Below are positions 8,320 through 16,180 of a DNA stretch of 64,000 nt, in pieces. The notes under the pieces are model-generated. The model was not told the DNA's origin, made no database searches, and worked only from the letters and a program-made list of their open reading frames with translations. Each line of letters opens with the position of its first letter. Position 1 is the first letter of the stretch. The translations under genes and the position numbers were made by a program. Origin of the DNA: Clostridium aestuarii. Lineage in GTDB: Bacteria; Bacillota; Clostridia; Clostridiales; Clostridiaceae. Where the stretch lies: NCBI RefSeq assembly GCF_026735135.1, contig NZ_JAPQER010000002.1, forward strand, positions 310,001 through 374,000, read 5' to 3'.

Positions 8320-8757
8320 ATGGAAAAAGTTAAAGAAATTTGTCCAGGTGTAGCTGTTATAATTTTTGATAATGAAAACAATGTTTTATTACAAAAAAGA
8401 GCGGATGTTAATCTTTGGGGGATACCTTCAGGGCATGTAGAACCTGGTGAAACAGTAATTAATGCTGGAATAAGAGAAGTGTTTGAAGAAACAGGTCTGC
8501 ATATTGAAATACTACGTTTAATAGGAGTGTATTCTGATCCAGAGTCTCAAATTTTTAAATATCCTGATGGACGAATAACACATTTTGTAACTTGTTGTTT
8601 TCAAGCTAAAATAATTGGAGGGAAAATCTCTACTACTTCTCCAGAAACTTTAGAAGTTAAATTTTTCCCTATAAACCAATTGCCTTCAAATATATTAAAA
8701 ATGGATCCTAAATGGTTAAGTGATGCTTTGTCTAATAAAGGACCCTATGTTAGATAA
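8320..8757 (+). CDS. Nudix hydrolase
   Basis: A 145-residue hydrolase of nucleoside diphosphate-X substrates. The Nudix box GX5EX7REUXEEXGU is intact at residues 38-60: GHVEPGE, then REVFEETGL. The surrounding beta strands (GVAVIIFDNENNVLLQKR) are typical. It has a strong AAGGAGG site before ATG. Control by a ykkC 2c-like riboswitch suggests that the enzyme acts on, or is induced by, diphosphonucleotides such as ADP or CDP derivatives. The exact substrate cannot be read from sequence. Confidence 0.9.
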   Translation: MEKVKEICPGVAVIIFDNENNVLLQKRADVNLWGIPSGHVEPGETVINAGIREVFEETGLHIEILRLIGVYSDPESQIFKYPDGRITHFVTCCFQAKIIGGKISTTSPETLEVKFFPINQLPSNILKMDPKWLSDALSNKGPYVR

Positions 8758-8807
8758 AAACAAACTTCTTATATTTATCTGTTATAATATTTTGGGTGGT
8801 GATATTA

Positions 8808-9713
8808 ATGCAAATTGATAGATTGTTTCAAATTGTATATATATTATTAGATAAAAAACGGGTAACTGCAAAGGAATTATCTGAAATATTTGAGGTGTCT
8901 AAAAGAACAATATATAGAGATATAGAAAAACTTTCTATGGCTGGAATACCGATTTATGCGAATAAAGGAAATGGTGGAGGGATAAGTCTACTAAATAATT
9001 TTGTAATGAATAAGTCTGTTTTATCAAATGAAGAACAGAATAATCTATTAATTGGATTAGAAATACTTAAAGCTACTGAATATGAAAATGTTGATGGTGC
9101 AATTTTAAAATTGAAGAACTTATTTAATAAAAATATTGATAATTGGATAGAAGTTGACTTTTCCAATTGGGGAAGTTCAAAAGCAGAAAAAACAAAATTT
9201 GAAATGTTAAAATTTGCACTAACTAATTGTAGAAGTATAAAATTTAATTATTATAATTTTTCTGGAGATAAAACAAATAGAATAGTAAATCCTATTAAAT
9301 TAATATTTAAACATAAAGCATGGTATTTGCAAGCATTTTGTTTATTGAAAAACGATTTTCGCACTTTTAAGGTATATAGGATAAAGGATTTGATAGTAAC
9401 TGAGGGTACATTTGATAGGAATTGTTATAATTCAGTTGAAACAAATTTTTCTTATCAACATACATCAAATGTAATTAATTTAAAAATTATACTTTCATCA
9501 CAAGTTAAACATAGAGTTTATGATGAATTTGATGAAAAAGATATTACTAGGAATAAGGATGGCAGTTTCAGTATTAATATTATGGTAGCAGAAGATGAGT
9601 GGTTATATAATTATATAATATCCTTTGGTCAATATATTAATATTATTGAACCAAAATATATACGAGGCATTATTAAAAACAAACTAGAATTAACTTTGAA
9701 AAAGTATAAATAA
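8808..9713 (+). CDS. YafY-type transcriptional regulator (HTH_11 + WYL domain)
   Basis: A 301-residue protein. The N-terminal winged helix (AKELSEIFEVSKRTIYRDIEKL) is followed by GIPIYANKGNGGGISL, the usual YafY linker. A WYL-type effector domain follows, with KAWYLQAFCLLKNDFRTFKVYRI. WYL domains sense nucleic-acid or small-molecule ligands. I chose ATG 8808, which has GGTGGTGAT upstream, rather than the in-frame GTG 8796. A TATAAT lies at 8783-8788. The effector-binding protein 90 bases downstream is probably its target or partner. Confidence 0.85.
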   Translation: MQIDRLFQIVYILLDKKRVTAKELSEIFEVSKRTIYRDIEKLSMAGIPIYANKGNGGGISLLNNFVMNKSVLSNEEQNNLLIGLEILKATEYENVDGAILKLKNLFNKNIDNWIEVDFSNWGSSKAEKTKFEMLKFALTNCRSIKFNYYNFSGDKTNRIVNPIKLIFKHKAWYLQAFCLLKNDFRTFKVYRIKDLIVTEGTFDRNCYNSVETNFSYQHTSNVINLKIILSSQVKHRVYDEFDEKDITRNKDGSFSINIMVAEDEWLYNYIISFGQYINIIEPKYIRGIIKNKLELTLKKYK

Positions 9714-9806
9714 ATTTTCAAACATGACATACTGGTGTCATATTTACTTTGTTATTATATATTTAGGTCATAGAAAATGAATAAATAAAATAATGAGGTG
9801 AAAAAT

Positions 9807-10265
9807 ATGAAATATGAAGTAGTAACATTAGCTAAGAAAGTTGTTGTTGGAAAATCAATTAGGACAACGAATGAAAATGGACAATCAATGAAGGATATTG
9901 GAGCAATGTGGGAAAAGTTTATTGGTGAAGGTGTCTATGATACTATTAAAAATAAGGTTGATGGAAAAGGAATAGGATTATATACAGAGTATGAAGATGA
10001 TGTAACCGCACCGTATACATTTATGTGCTGTTGTGAAGTGACAGAAACCACTAATAGTGATGGTCTTGACACAAAAATAATTAGTGAAGGAAAGTATGCA
10101 AAGTTTACTGTTAAAGGTAACATGGTTAAAGCAGTAGGTGAAGCGTGGTGTAAAATATGGGATATGGATTTGGATAGAAAATATGATAGTGATTTTGAAT
10201 TGTATCACAATGATTCAGAAGATATGAACAACCAAACTATAGATATATTTATATCATTGAATTAA
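9807..10265 (+). CDS. GyrI-like / AraC-type effector-binding domain protein
   Basis: A 152-residue stand-alone small-molecule-binding domain of the SOUL/GyrI-like type: KVVVGKSIRTTNENGQSM, MWEKFIGEG, GIGLYTEYEDD, then YAKFTVKG and WCKIWDMDL. Such domains occur alone next to YafY/WYL regulators, as here. ATG 9807 has a GAGGTG site 7 bases upstream, and an in-frame GTG at 9798 overlaps that site. It probably binds a hydrophobic or cationic compound. Confidence 0.75.
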   Translation: MKYEVVTLAKKVVVGKSIRTTNENGQSMKDIGAMWEKFIGEGVYDTIKNKVDGKGIGLYTEYEDDVTAPYTFMCCCEVTETTNSDGLDTKIISEGKYAKFTVKGNMVKAVGEAWCKIWDMDLDRKYDSDFELYHNDSEDMNNQTIDIFISLN

Positions 10266-10368
10266 TGTAGCGTTGTTTTATAATCTAAGAAAAAGATGCT
10301 ATTTTTATTGAATCTGAAATATTTGAAATATAAAGGTAAGGAATACTTTAGTTCTATTGCACATTATG

Positions 10369-10397
10369 TTGTATTTAGGAAAATTATATGATATAAT
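10369..10397 (+). promoter_or_regulatory. Sigma-A promoter of the thiW-thiM transcript
   Basis: TTGTAT (10369-10374), a 17-base spacer and TATAAT (10392-10397), about 10 bases before the TPP aptamer. Confidence 0.6.
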
Positions 10398-10407
10398 TTT
10401 TAAAAAA

Positions 10408-10567
10408 GGGGAGCTTGCACTGCAGGCTGAGAGGAAGTTTATGCTTCGACCCATAACTTGATTCGGATAATGCCGGCGTAAGGAAATATTTAATTTATAC
10501 TATTTGTTTATATATTTTATGAGTATAAATGGGATGCGCCTTATTCGGAGTATCCCATTTTTTTATG
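10408..10567 (+). promoter_or_regulatory. TPP riboswitch (THI element) with terminator
   Basis: Canonical TPP aptamer: GGGGAGC at 10408, GGCTGAGAGGAAG (the pyrimidine-sensing CUGAGA), GACCC closing the arm, then GATTCGGATAATGCCGGCG (the pyrophosphate-sensing arm) and AAGG. Downstream, AAATGGGAT (10527-10535) pairs with ATCCCATTT (10552-10560) and runs into a T-stretch, a terminator. ATTTATACT (10493-10501) is complementary to AGTATAAAT (10522-10530), which overlaps the terminator's left arm and so can act as an anti-terminator. TPP should therefore shut down thiW-thiM by termination. Confidence 0.92.
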
Positions 10568-10589
10568 TTTCAAGGATTATGTTTTCAAT

Positions 10590-10615
10590 AAGCAAAGGGG
10601 GAGCGCCCTATGCTT
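10590..10615 (+). terminator. Small hairpin between the two TPP-type elements
   Basis: AAGCA-A-AGGG (10590-10599) pairs with CCCT-A-TGCTT (10606-10615) across one A-A mismatch. A short TTTTAT tail follows, so it may be a second weak terminator or a structural spacer. Confidence 0.35.
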
Positions 10616-10630
10616 TTATATAAAAAATAC

Positions 10631-10782
10631 AACTAAATAGCGAGGGAACTTGTGTTTCAAGGTGAGAGGAAGCTTTTGAGCTTCGACCGACCAATATGTC
10701 TTATGTCATATGGGAAATTGCTATTTAGTTACGATAAAATTACACCTCTATAATGGTATTTATTTCCTGTATGACATATTGG
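10631..10782 (+). promoter_or_regulatory. Second, variant TPP-like RNA element upstream of thiW
   Basis: An 11-bp perfect closing stem (10631-10641 with 10720-10730) encloses three hairpins. The first part mirrors the upstream TPP aptamer: GGGAACTTG, then GGTGAGAGGAAG and GCTTCGACC, keeping UGAGA of the pyrimidine sensor. The whole GATAATGCCGGCG pyrophosphate arm is absent, replaced by a CCAATATG/CATATGGG hairpin. CCAATATGTC (10691-10700) is also complementary to GACATATTGG (10773-10782), just upstream of the thiW ribosome binding site, which offers an alternative fold. It is either a degenerate second aptamer or a sensor of a TPP precursor. Confidence 0.5.
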
Positions 10783-10814
10783 GAAAACAAATATTATTAA
10801 GGAGGTATTTTATT

Positions 10815-11384
10815 ATGGAAAAAAACTCAAAATTATTAAAAAAACTTATGTTGGCAATGCTAGTGGCAATGGGTGTTGTAATTTCACCAATTCTTCGTAT
10901 TGAAGGAATGTGCCCTATGGCACATTTTATTAACATCGTATGTTCTGTTATTCTTGGACCTTGGTACTCACTGCTATGTGCTACATTGATTGGGGTGATA
11001 CGAATGTTTTTCATGGGAATTCCACCTTTAGCTTTAAGTGGAGCAGTTTTTGGAGCCTTTTTGTCTGGGACTTTATACAGAATATCTAAGGGGAATTTAA
11101 TTTGTGCGATTATAGGTGAGGTTATAGGAACTGGTATAATAGGAGCTATACTTTCATATCCTATTATGACATTTATTTGGGGTAGGACAGGACTTACATG
11201 GATGTTCTATGTTCCTTCATTTATTATGGGAACACTTATTGGAGGAACAATTGCATTTGTTTTTCTCAAGGCATTAAGCAAAACAGGTATGCTTGCAAAA
11301 ATTCAGAGAAGTTTGGGGGCAAAATTTTATGACAAACCAAGAACTTACAATAAACAACCTATTGCAAATAAAACAGAGTGTTAA
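10815..11384 (+). CDS. thiW: Thiazole/thiamin-precursor ECF transporter S component ThiW
   Basis: A 189-residue integral membrane protein with about five membrane helices and the ThiW features EGMCPMAHFINIVCSVILGPWYSL and FGAFLSGTLYR. ThiW is the substrate-binding subunit thought to import the thiazole precursor (hydroxyethylthiazole) with a shared ECF module encoded elsewhere. ATG 10815 has an AAGGAGG site; the same frame is open upstream but runs through the RNA leader. It overlaps thiM by 56 bases, so the two are translationally coupled. Control is by the tandem RNA elements upstream. Confidence 0.9.
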   Translation: MEKNSKLLKKLMLAMLVAMGVVISPILRIEGMCPMAHFINIVCSVILGPWYSLLCATLIGVIRMFFMGIPPLALSGAVFGAFLSGTLYRISKGNLICAIIGEVIGTGIIGAILSYPIMTFIWGRTGLTWMFYVPSFIMGTLIGGTIAFVFLKALSKTGMLAKIQRSLGAKFYDKPRTYNKQPIANKTEC

Positions 11385-12165
11385 ATTAAAGAAACCCCTT
11401 ATCCACTGTATTACAAATCCCATTTCAATAAATGATTGTGCAAATATGGTTCTTGCTGTTGGTGCAAAACCAATTATGGCTGAACACCCTTTAGAGGTTT
11501 CTGAAATTACTGCTGTTTCTAAAGCACTTGGGGTTAACCTTGGTAATATAACGGATAATAGAATGAAATCTATGTTGATTTCAGGTAGAATAGCCTTTGA
11601 AAAGAAAATTCCACAAGTAATTGATCTTGTAGGTGTAGGGTGTAGTAAACTTCGCCTAGATTATGCAAAAAAATTCATTTCAGAATGTCATCCAAGTGTT
11701 ATTAAGGGTAATATGTCTGAAATAAAAGCAATCTGTGGTATAAAAAGTAATTCAAAAGGAATTGATGTTGGAGCATGTGATATTGTAACAGAGCAAAATT
11801 CTGATGAAAGTATAGAAATGTTAAAGACATTATCTTTACAAACAGGTGCTGTTATTGCAGTAACAGGAGTGTTAGATATAATAACAAATGGTACTTATAC
11901 ATATTTAATAACAAATGGTTGTGAAATGCTTTCAATGATAACGGGGACAGGCTGTATGCTTACTTCTCTTATAGCGAGTTATATTTCTTCTGGAAATATA
12001 CTGGATAGCACTGTTCTTGCAATAGCACTTATGGGAATATGCGGTGAACTTTCTCAAAATGTTAAAGGTACTGGAAGTTTCAGAACTGAACTTATAGATA
12101 ATATGTTTAGTATTTCTGATGATATGTTAATAAAAAAAATAAGATATAAATCAAAACTCCAATAA
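11329..12165 (+). CDS. thiM: Hydroxyethylthiazole kinase
   Basis: A 278-residue ribokinase-fold kinase that phosphorylates 4-methyl-5-(2-hydroxyethyl)thiazole for thiamin salvage. Diagnostic motifs: PLIHCITNPISINDCANMVL (substrate site), GVNLGNI, VIKGNMSEI (ThiM-type anion hole) and MITGTGCMLTSL, with the catalytic Cys/GTGC loop. The start at ATG 11329 has GGGGGC upstream and lies inside thiW. Together, ThiW import and ThiM phosphorylation form a thiazole salvage route. No thiE, thiD or de novo genes are in the window. Confidence 0.93.
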   Translation: MTNQELTINNLLQIKQSVKLKKPLIHCITNPISINDCANMVLAVGAKPIMAEHPLEVSEITAVSKALGVNLGNITDNRMKSMLISGRIAFEKKIPQVIDLVGVGCSKLRLDYAKKFISECHPSVIKGNMSEIKAICGIKSNSKGIDVGACDIVTEQNSDESIEMLKTLSLQTGAVIAVTGVLDIITNGTYTYLITNGCEMLSMITGTGCMLTSLIASYISSGNILDSTVLAIALMGICGELSQNVKGTGSFRTELIDNMFSISDDMLIKKIRYKSKLQ

Positions 12166-12198
12166 AGTGTTTGTCTTGGAAATAGACAGGTTTAAAAT

Positions 12199-12246
12199 AA
12201 CACTAGCTTAGTATATTATTAATATTAGGCTAGTGTTTTATTTTTT
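12199..12246 (+). terminator. Intrinsic terminator of thiW-thiM
   Basis: AACACTAGC (12199-12207) pairs with GCTAGTGTT (12229-12237), followed by TTATTTTTT. Confidence 0.8.
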
Positions 12247-12312
12247 GAAAAATTAAGATTTATTAAAAATAAAATATCAAGAAGAATCACTTTCTAAATT
12301 GTGGAGGAAATT

Positions 12313-14352
12313 ATGAGAAAAAGGCTTGGAATTATTACATATAGTAAAAAAGTTGGAATTGAATATAAGAATCAAGTATCTAAAGTATTTAACGATACCA
12401 TTGATATTTTTACATATTCTTTTGAAACAAATAATGTTCAGAAAATTAAAGAAGTAGATGCTGTTCTTATAAGTACATACTCTCAATATGAAGTATTAAA
12501 AAAATATATAGATAATAATGTAGAGGTTATCATACCAAAACTAACTCTTTCTAAAAATGCTTTTAATATGCTTAAAGATAGTAAAATTGATAAAACTGCA
12601 ATGCTTGTAAATCAAAATTTTGAAATGTGTATAGAAACTATTGCAACCTTATATCAATTAGGATTTGATGAATATGAACTAATACCAGTGTATCCAAATA
12701 TGAATAAAATTCTCAATTTAAAAACTGCTATTATTACTGGTGAAAGGAATCTTGTTCCTGATGGAGTAGATAAAATACTAGATTTGGGGTATAGAGTATT
12801 CGACAAAAATACTATTGTTGATATTGCTATTGGACTTAATTTAGAAGATGCACTTACTGAAAAGAGAATGTCAGATTATTTTGAACAAATAGTCTCATAT
12901 GATAAAGGTGTTGAATTCCTAATAAGTAAATCTAAAACACAAAAAAATCAATTCAATACTCTATTATCAATAATGGAAAAGGGTGTAATTGGTGTTAATG
13001 AGAAATGTATAATTGAAAATTTTAATAAAAATGCTAGAAAGATAATTGGAAAAAGCATTAAATATATTGGTACTAATGTTAATGAGATATTACCAGAACT
13101 TGGGTTCAAAGAATTTTTTAAGACTAAAAAGCCCATACTGAACAAACTTATTAAGATAAATGGAAATAATATAACACTTTCCATATTTCCTGTGTCTGAA
13201 TTAAGTACTAATAAAAAGGTAGAAGTTAATGATGGTGCCTATGCAATAATTGAGAGTTTTGAATCACAAGAAAACACTCAAAATATACTGAGATTACAAC
13301 TTGCTAATAAGGGTCATGTTGCAAAATACAGTGTTGATAATATTATAGGTAAAAGTGGAGCTATTGAGGAAGTCAAAAAATTAGTACTTAGAATGGGAAA
13401 TTCTAAATCATCAGTGTTGATAACAGGAGAAAGTGGAACTGGTAAGGAGCTAGTAGCTCAAGCACTTCATAATGCATCTCCTATCAAAGAAAAACAATTT
13501 GTAGCAATCAATTGCGCTGCACTATCATCAAACTTACTTGAAAGTGAATTATTTGGATATGAGAGTGGAGCTTTCACGGGAGCTTTAAAAGGGGGAAAGA
13601 GTGGAATATTCGAATTAGCTCATAAAGGAACTTTGTTTTTGGATGAAATTGGTGAGATGCCTCTTGAATCACAAGTGAAATTACTTAGAGTGATTCAAGA
13701 AGGGGAAGTAATGCGTGTAGGTGGAAACAAAGTGATAAAGGTTAATGTTAGGATTATTGCTGCAACTAATAGGAATTTATTTGAACAAGTGGAAAAAGGG
13801 CTTTTTAGAAAAGACTTATACTATAGATTAAATGTTCTTCCCATCAATATACCATCTCTCAGGGAAAGAGTTGAAGATATTAGTATATTATTTGAACATT
13901 TCAAAAGAGAAAATAACTTTAATTTTGAAATATCAAGTGAAGTTATGGAATTTTTAGAGAGTTATAATTGGCATGGCAATATTAGAGAACTTAAAAATTG
14001 CATTGAATACTTTGATAATATTGGGACTAATTTAATAACATTAGAACATCTTCCATTTCATATGAAGCAGTATTTAGACGTTATTAATTTTAAAAAAACA
14101 TCGGAAACTATTTCAAAATTAAATAAAAGAGAAACTTTTGTTTTGAAACTTTTTTATGATTCATTTAAGAATAGAGTTAAATTGGGAAGACGAAGTATAT
14201 CTGAAAAAGCATTTGAAAACAATATACATTTAAGCGAGTATGATGTTAGAAAAATTTTAAATGATCTTAAGAATTATGGGTATATTAATGTTGAAGTTGG
14301 TCGTGGTGGAAGTACTATTACTAAAGAAGGCATAAAACTTATAGAAGAATAA
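12313..14352 (+). CDS. Sigma-54-dependent transcriptional activator (PrpR_N-like + PAS + AAA+ + winged helix)
   Basis: A 679-residue enhancer-binding protein. The N-terminal ~190 residues resemble the PrpR/PropR sensor fold, a PAS-like segment follows (GVIGVNEKCIIENFN), then an AAA+ core with Walker A GESGTGKE (near 371), the sigma-54-contacting GAFTGA (near 418), Walker B GTLFLDEIGEM and the arginine-finger region FRKDLYYRLNVLP. The C-terminus is a winged-helix-like segment (RRSISEKAF to GYINVEVGRGGS) rather than the usual Fis helix. The start at ATG 12313 has a GGAGGA site. It almost certainly drives the adjacent desulfhydrase gene, which has a -24/-12 promoter. Confidence 0.9.
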   Translation: MRKRLGIITYSKKVGIEYKNQVSKVFNDTIDIFTYSFETNNVQKIKEVDAVLISTYSQYEVLKKYIDNNVEVIIPKLTLSKNAFNMLKDSKIDKTAMLVNQNFEMCIETIATLYQLGFDEYELIPVYPNMNKILNLKTAIITGERNLVPDGVDKILDLGYRVFDKNTIVDIAIGLNLEDALTEKRMSDYFEQIVSYDKGVEFLISKSKTQKNQFNTLLSIMEKGVIGVNEKCIIENFNKNARKIIGKSIKYIGTNVNEILPELGFKEFFKTKKPILNKLIKINGNNITLSIFPVSELSTNKKVEVNDGAYAIIESFESQENTQNILRLQLANKGHVAKYSVDNIIGKSGAIEEVKKLVLRMGNSKSSVLITGESGTGKELVAQALHNASPIKEKQFVAINCAALSSNLLESELFGYESGAFTGALKGGKSGIFELAHKGTLFLDEIGEMPLESQVKLLRVIQEGEVMRVGGNKVIKVNVRIIAATNRNLFEQVEKGLFRKDLYYRLNVLPINIPSLRERVEDISILFEHFKRENNFNFEISSEVMEFLESYNWHGNIRELKNCIEYFDNIGTNLITLEHLPFHMKQYLDVINFKKTSETISKLNKRETFVLKLFYDSFKNRVKLGRRSISEKAFENNIHLSEYDVRKILNDLKNYGYINVEVGRGGSTITKEGIKLIEE

Positions 14353-14365
14353 CACTAAGCTAAAT

Positions 14366-14398
14366 GGGTTAATGGGAGAGTATTTCGCCTGTTAACCC
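14366..14398 (+). other. Imperfect hairpin after the sigma-54 activator gene
   Basis: GGGTTAATGGG (14366-14376) and CCTGTTAACCC (14388-14398) pair with two weak positions. There is no good T-run. It may be a terminator or an activator binding site upstream of the sigma-54 promoter. Confidence 0.35.
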
Positions 14399-14483
14399 TA
14401 TTAACTCAGTATTGTTTTATAGATATAAACGATTTGTATTATAAAAATAACCATTTAAAGGCTTTGAAATGATTTCGAAAAAG

Positions 14484-14500
14484 TTGGTATCATATTTGCT
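14484..14500 (+). promoter_or_regulatory. Sigma-54 (-24/-12) promoter
   Basis: TTGGTATCATATTTGCT: the invariant GG (14486-14487) and GC (14498-14499) are separated by exactly 10 bases, matching the sigma-54 consensus. An 11-bp perfect inverted repeat, TGAAATGATTT at 14465-14475 and its complement at 14531-14541, brackets it. Confidence 0.85.
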
Positions 14501-14611
14501 TATATAAAAAACAAGGAGATCAAAAAGTTAAAATCATTTCAGATAGTAGTCATTGTTTTTGGAGAAACTGTTTATTAGAGTAAATTGATATAATACAAGG
14601 AGGCGTTTTTA

Positions 14612-15607
14612 GTGTTTAATTATCCAAGGAGAGAAAAATTGGCTTTATTACCAACACCGATTCATAAATTAGAAAAATTAAGTAAATTATTAGGTGGTCC
14701 AGAAATTTATTTAAAAAGAGATGATGTTACTGGGAGTGTTGTTGGGGGCAATAAAATCAGAAAATTAGAATTTGTAATGGCTGATGCAATAGATAAGGGA
14801 TATGATACTGTTATTACTTGTGGAGGTATTCAATCAAATCATTGTAGGGCTACTGCTTTTGTAGCCGCTAAGTTAGGCTTTGATTGCCATGTAGTATTAA
14901 AAAAATTTGATACTCCTATAATAGAAGCAAATTTGTTTTTGGATAAGTTAGCAGGGGCAGATATTCATTATATTGATCATGATAAATATGATAATAATCT
15001 TGAAGAAATATTGAAGGAGTTACAAGATAAGTTAGCGAAAGAAGGAAAGAAAGCATATATAATTCCTACAGGAGCTTCTTTTGGAATAGGTAACTTTGGA
15101 TACTTAAAAGCTGCTGAGGAGATAAGTGAACAATGTAAACAAAAGGATATTACTTTTCATTATATAGTAACTCCCATTGGTTCAGGTGGAACATATACAG
15201 GTTTATCTTTAGGAAAAAAATTGTATTTGCCTGAAACTAAAATTGTGGGAGTAAATGTTTGTGATGATAGAGAATATTTTGTTAAAAAAATAAAGAAAAT
15301 ATGGAAAGAAAGTTTTGCATTTATGGATGTGGAAATTCCATTAGTTGATGAAGATATCAATATTATTGATGGGTATGGAGGCATAGGATATGCTAAAAGC
15401 ACACAGGAAGAACTAAAATTTATTACAGATATAGCTAGATTAGAAGGAATTGTATTTGATCCTGTTTATACAGGAAAGGCTTTGTTTGGACTTGTAGATC
15501 AGATAAAAAAAGGGAATTTTAAAAAGGGAGAAAAAGTACTGTTTATTCATACTGGTGGTATTTTTGGAATATTTCCAAAGAAAGATATGTTTCAGTTTGA
15601 AAAATAA
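14612..15607 (+). CDS. D-cysteine desulfhydrase / ACC deaminase family PLP enzyme
   Basis: A 331-residue fold-type II PLP enzyme. The family signature is clear: LLPTPIHKLEKLS, LKRDDVTG, VGGNKIRKLEF with the PLP lysine, CGGIQSNHCRATA, PIGSGGTYTGL and FIHTGGIFG. Members degrade D-cysteine to pyruvate, sulfide and ammonia, or open ACC; I favour D-cysteine desulfhydrase (DcyD). The start is GTG 14612 with AAGGAGGCG upstream. The -24/-12 promoter and the adjacent sigma-54 activator indicate substrate-induced expression. Confidence 0.85.
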   Translation: MFNYPRREKLALLPTPIHKLEKLSKLLGGPEIYLKRDDVTGSVVGGNKIRKLEFVMADAIDKGYDTVITCGGIQSNHCRATAFVAAKLGFDCHVVLKKFDTPIIEANLFLDKLAGADIHYIDHDKYDNNLEEILKELQDKLAKEGKKAYIIPTGASFGIGNFGYLKAAEEISEQCKQKDITFHYIVTPIGSGGTYTGLSLGKKLYLPETKIVGVNVCDDREYFVKKIKKIWKESFAFMDVEIPLVDEDINIIDGYGGIGYAKSTQEELKFITDIARLEGIVFDPVYTGKALFGLVDQIKKGNFKKGEKVLFIHTGGIFGIFPKKDMFQFEK

Positions 15608-15643
15608 GCATGATATAGTTTAAGAGAATAATTGTTTAAAGTG

Positions 15644-15693
15644 GATAAGTTTTTGTGACAATGAATTATAACCAAAACTTATCTGCTTTTTAT
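15644..15693 (+). terminator. Intrinsic terminator of the desulfhydrase gene
   Basis: GATAAGTTTT (15644-15653) pairs with AAAACTTATC (15674-15683), followed by TGCTTTTTAT. Confidence 0.7.
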
Positions 15694-15743
15694 ATCCTAT
15701 AGAAATACAGCAGCAGAAACTACAGAGGAATATTACAGGGAAG

Positions 15744-15781
15744 AAATGCGTAAAAGGCGAGAGCTTTTGACGCATTTTTTT
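15744..15781 (+). terminator. Intrinsic terminator
   Basis: AAATGCGTAAAAG (15744-15756) pairs with CTTTTGACGCATTT (15764-15777, one bulge), followed by a T-run. No intact gene precedes it, which supports loss of a gene here. Confidence 0.7.
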
Positions 15782-15971
15782 ATGTTGAGTTAATTATATG
15801 ATTAATATATAAATTTGTAGTAAAGGGCTACACAAGAGGATTTTTGCTCTTACAACTTAATTGTTTAGAATGTGTTGAAATGTTATAATATGTATTATAT
15901 TGTATAAAGTTGAAAGTGATGTTTTGATAGGGAGGATATGATGATAGTCTGAAGTTTTAAGAATCTATTAA

Positions 15972-16166
15972 ATGAAATTAATTATAACTATAACGGGAAG
16001 TAGAGATGGACATACAGTTTACACAGAACATAGTCTTTTTTGTTAAGATGCTATTATATTTAAATATAAAAATTACAAATCTACTGAAAATAATATATTT
16101 GCAGCTTTTAATAGTTACCTTAATGAGTGTGGTGAATCCACTTTATTCATTAAATTAAAAATATAA
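15972..16166 (+). pseudogene. Small frame interrupted by one in-frame TAA
   Basis: From ATG 15972 the frame reads MKLIITITGSRDGHTVYTEH, then LFC, then TAA (16044-16046). It continues in the same frame with coding-like residues (DAIIFKYKNYKSTENNIF onward) to a stop at 16164. No family was recognised and no ribosome binding site is close to the ATG. It could be a decayed gene or chance. Confidence 0.3.
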
Positions 16167-16180
16167 GCAATAATTGAAAT

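Larger units (their letters stand above)
15608..16180. other. Intergenic region with two terminators and decayed coding remnants
   Basis: About 570 bases. It holds two terminators (15644-15693, 15744-15781), a coding-like fragment read from 15665 to 15793, a good GGGAGG site at about 15931 that leads only into a four-codon frame, and an interrupted small frame (15972-16166). No RNA gene was recognised. Confidence 0.45.

Noticed and set aside
10631..10730. Second canonical TPP riboswitch or the terminator-embedded HMP-PP (thiS) motif
   Set aside because: The pyrophosphate arm is missing, so it is not canonical TPP. The aptamer is not embedded in a terminator and the downstream gene is thiW, so the thiS motif does not fit either.
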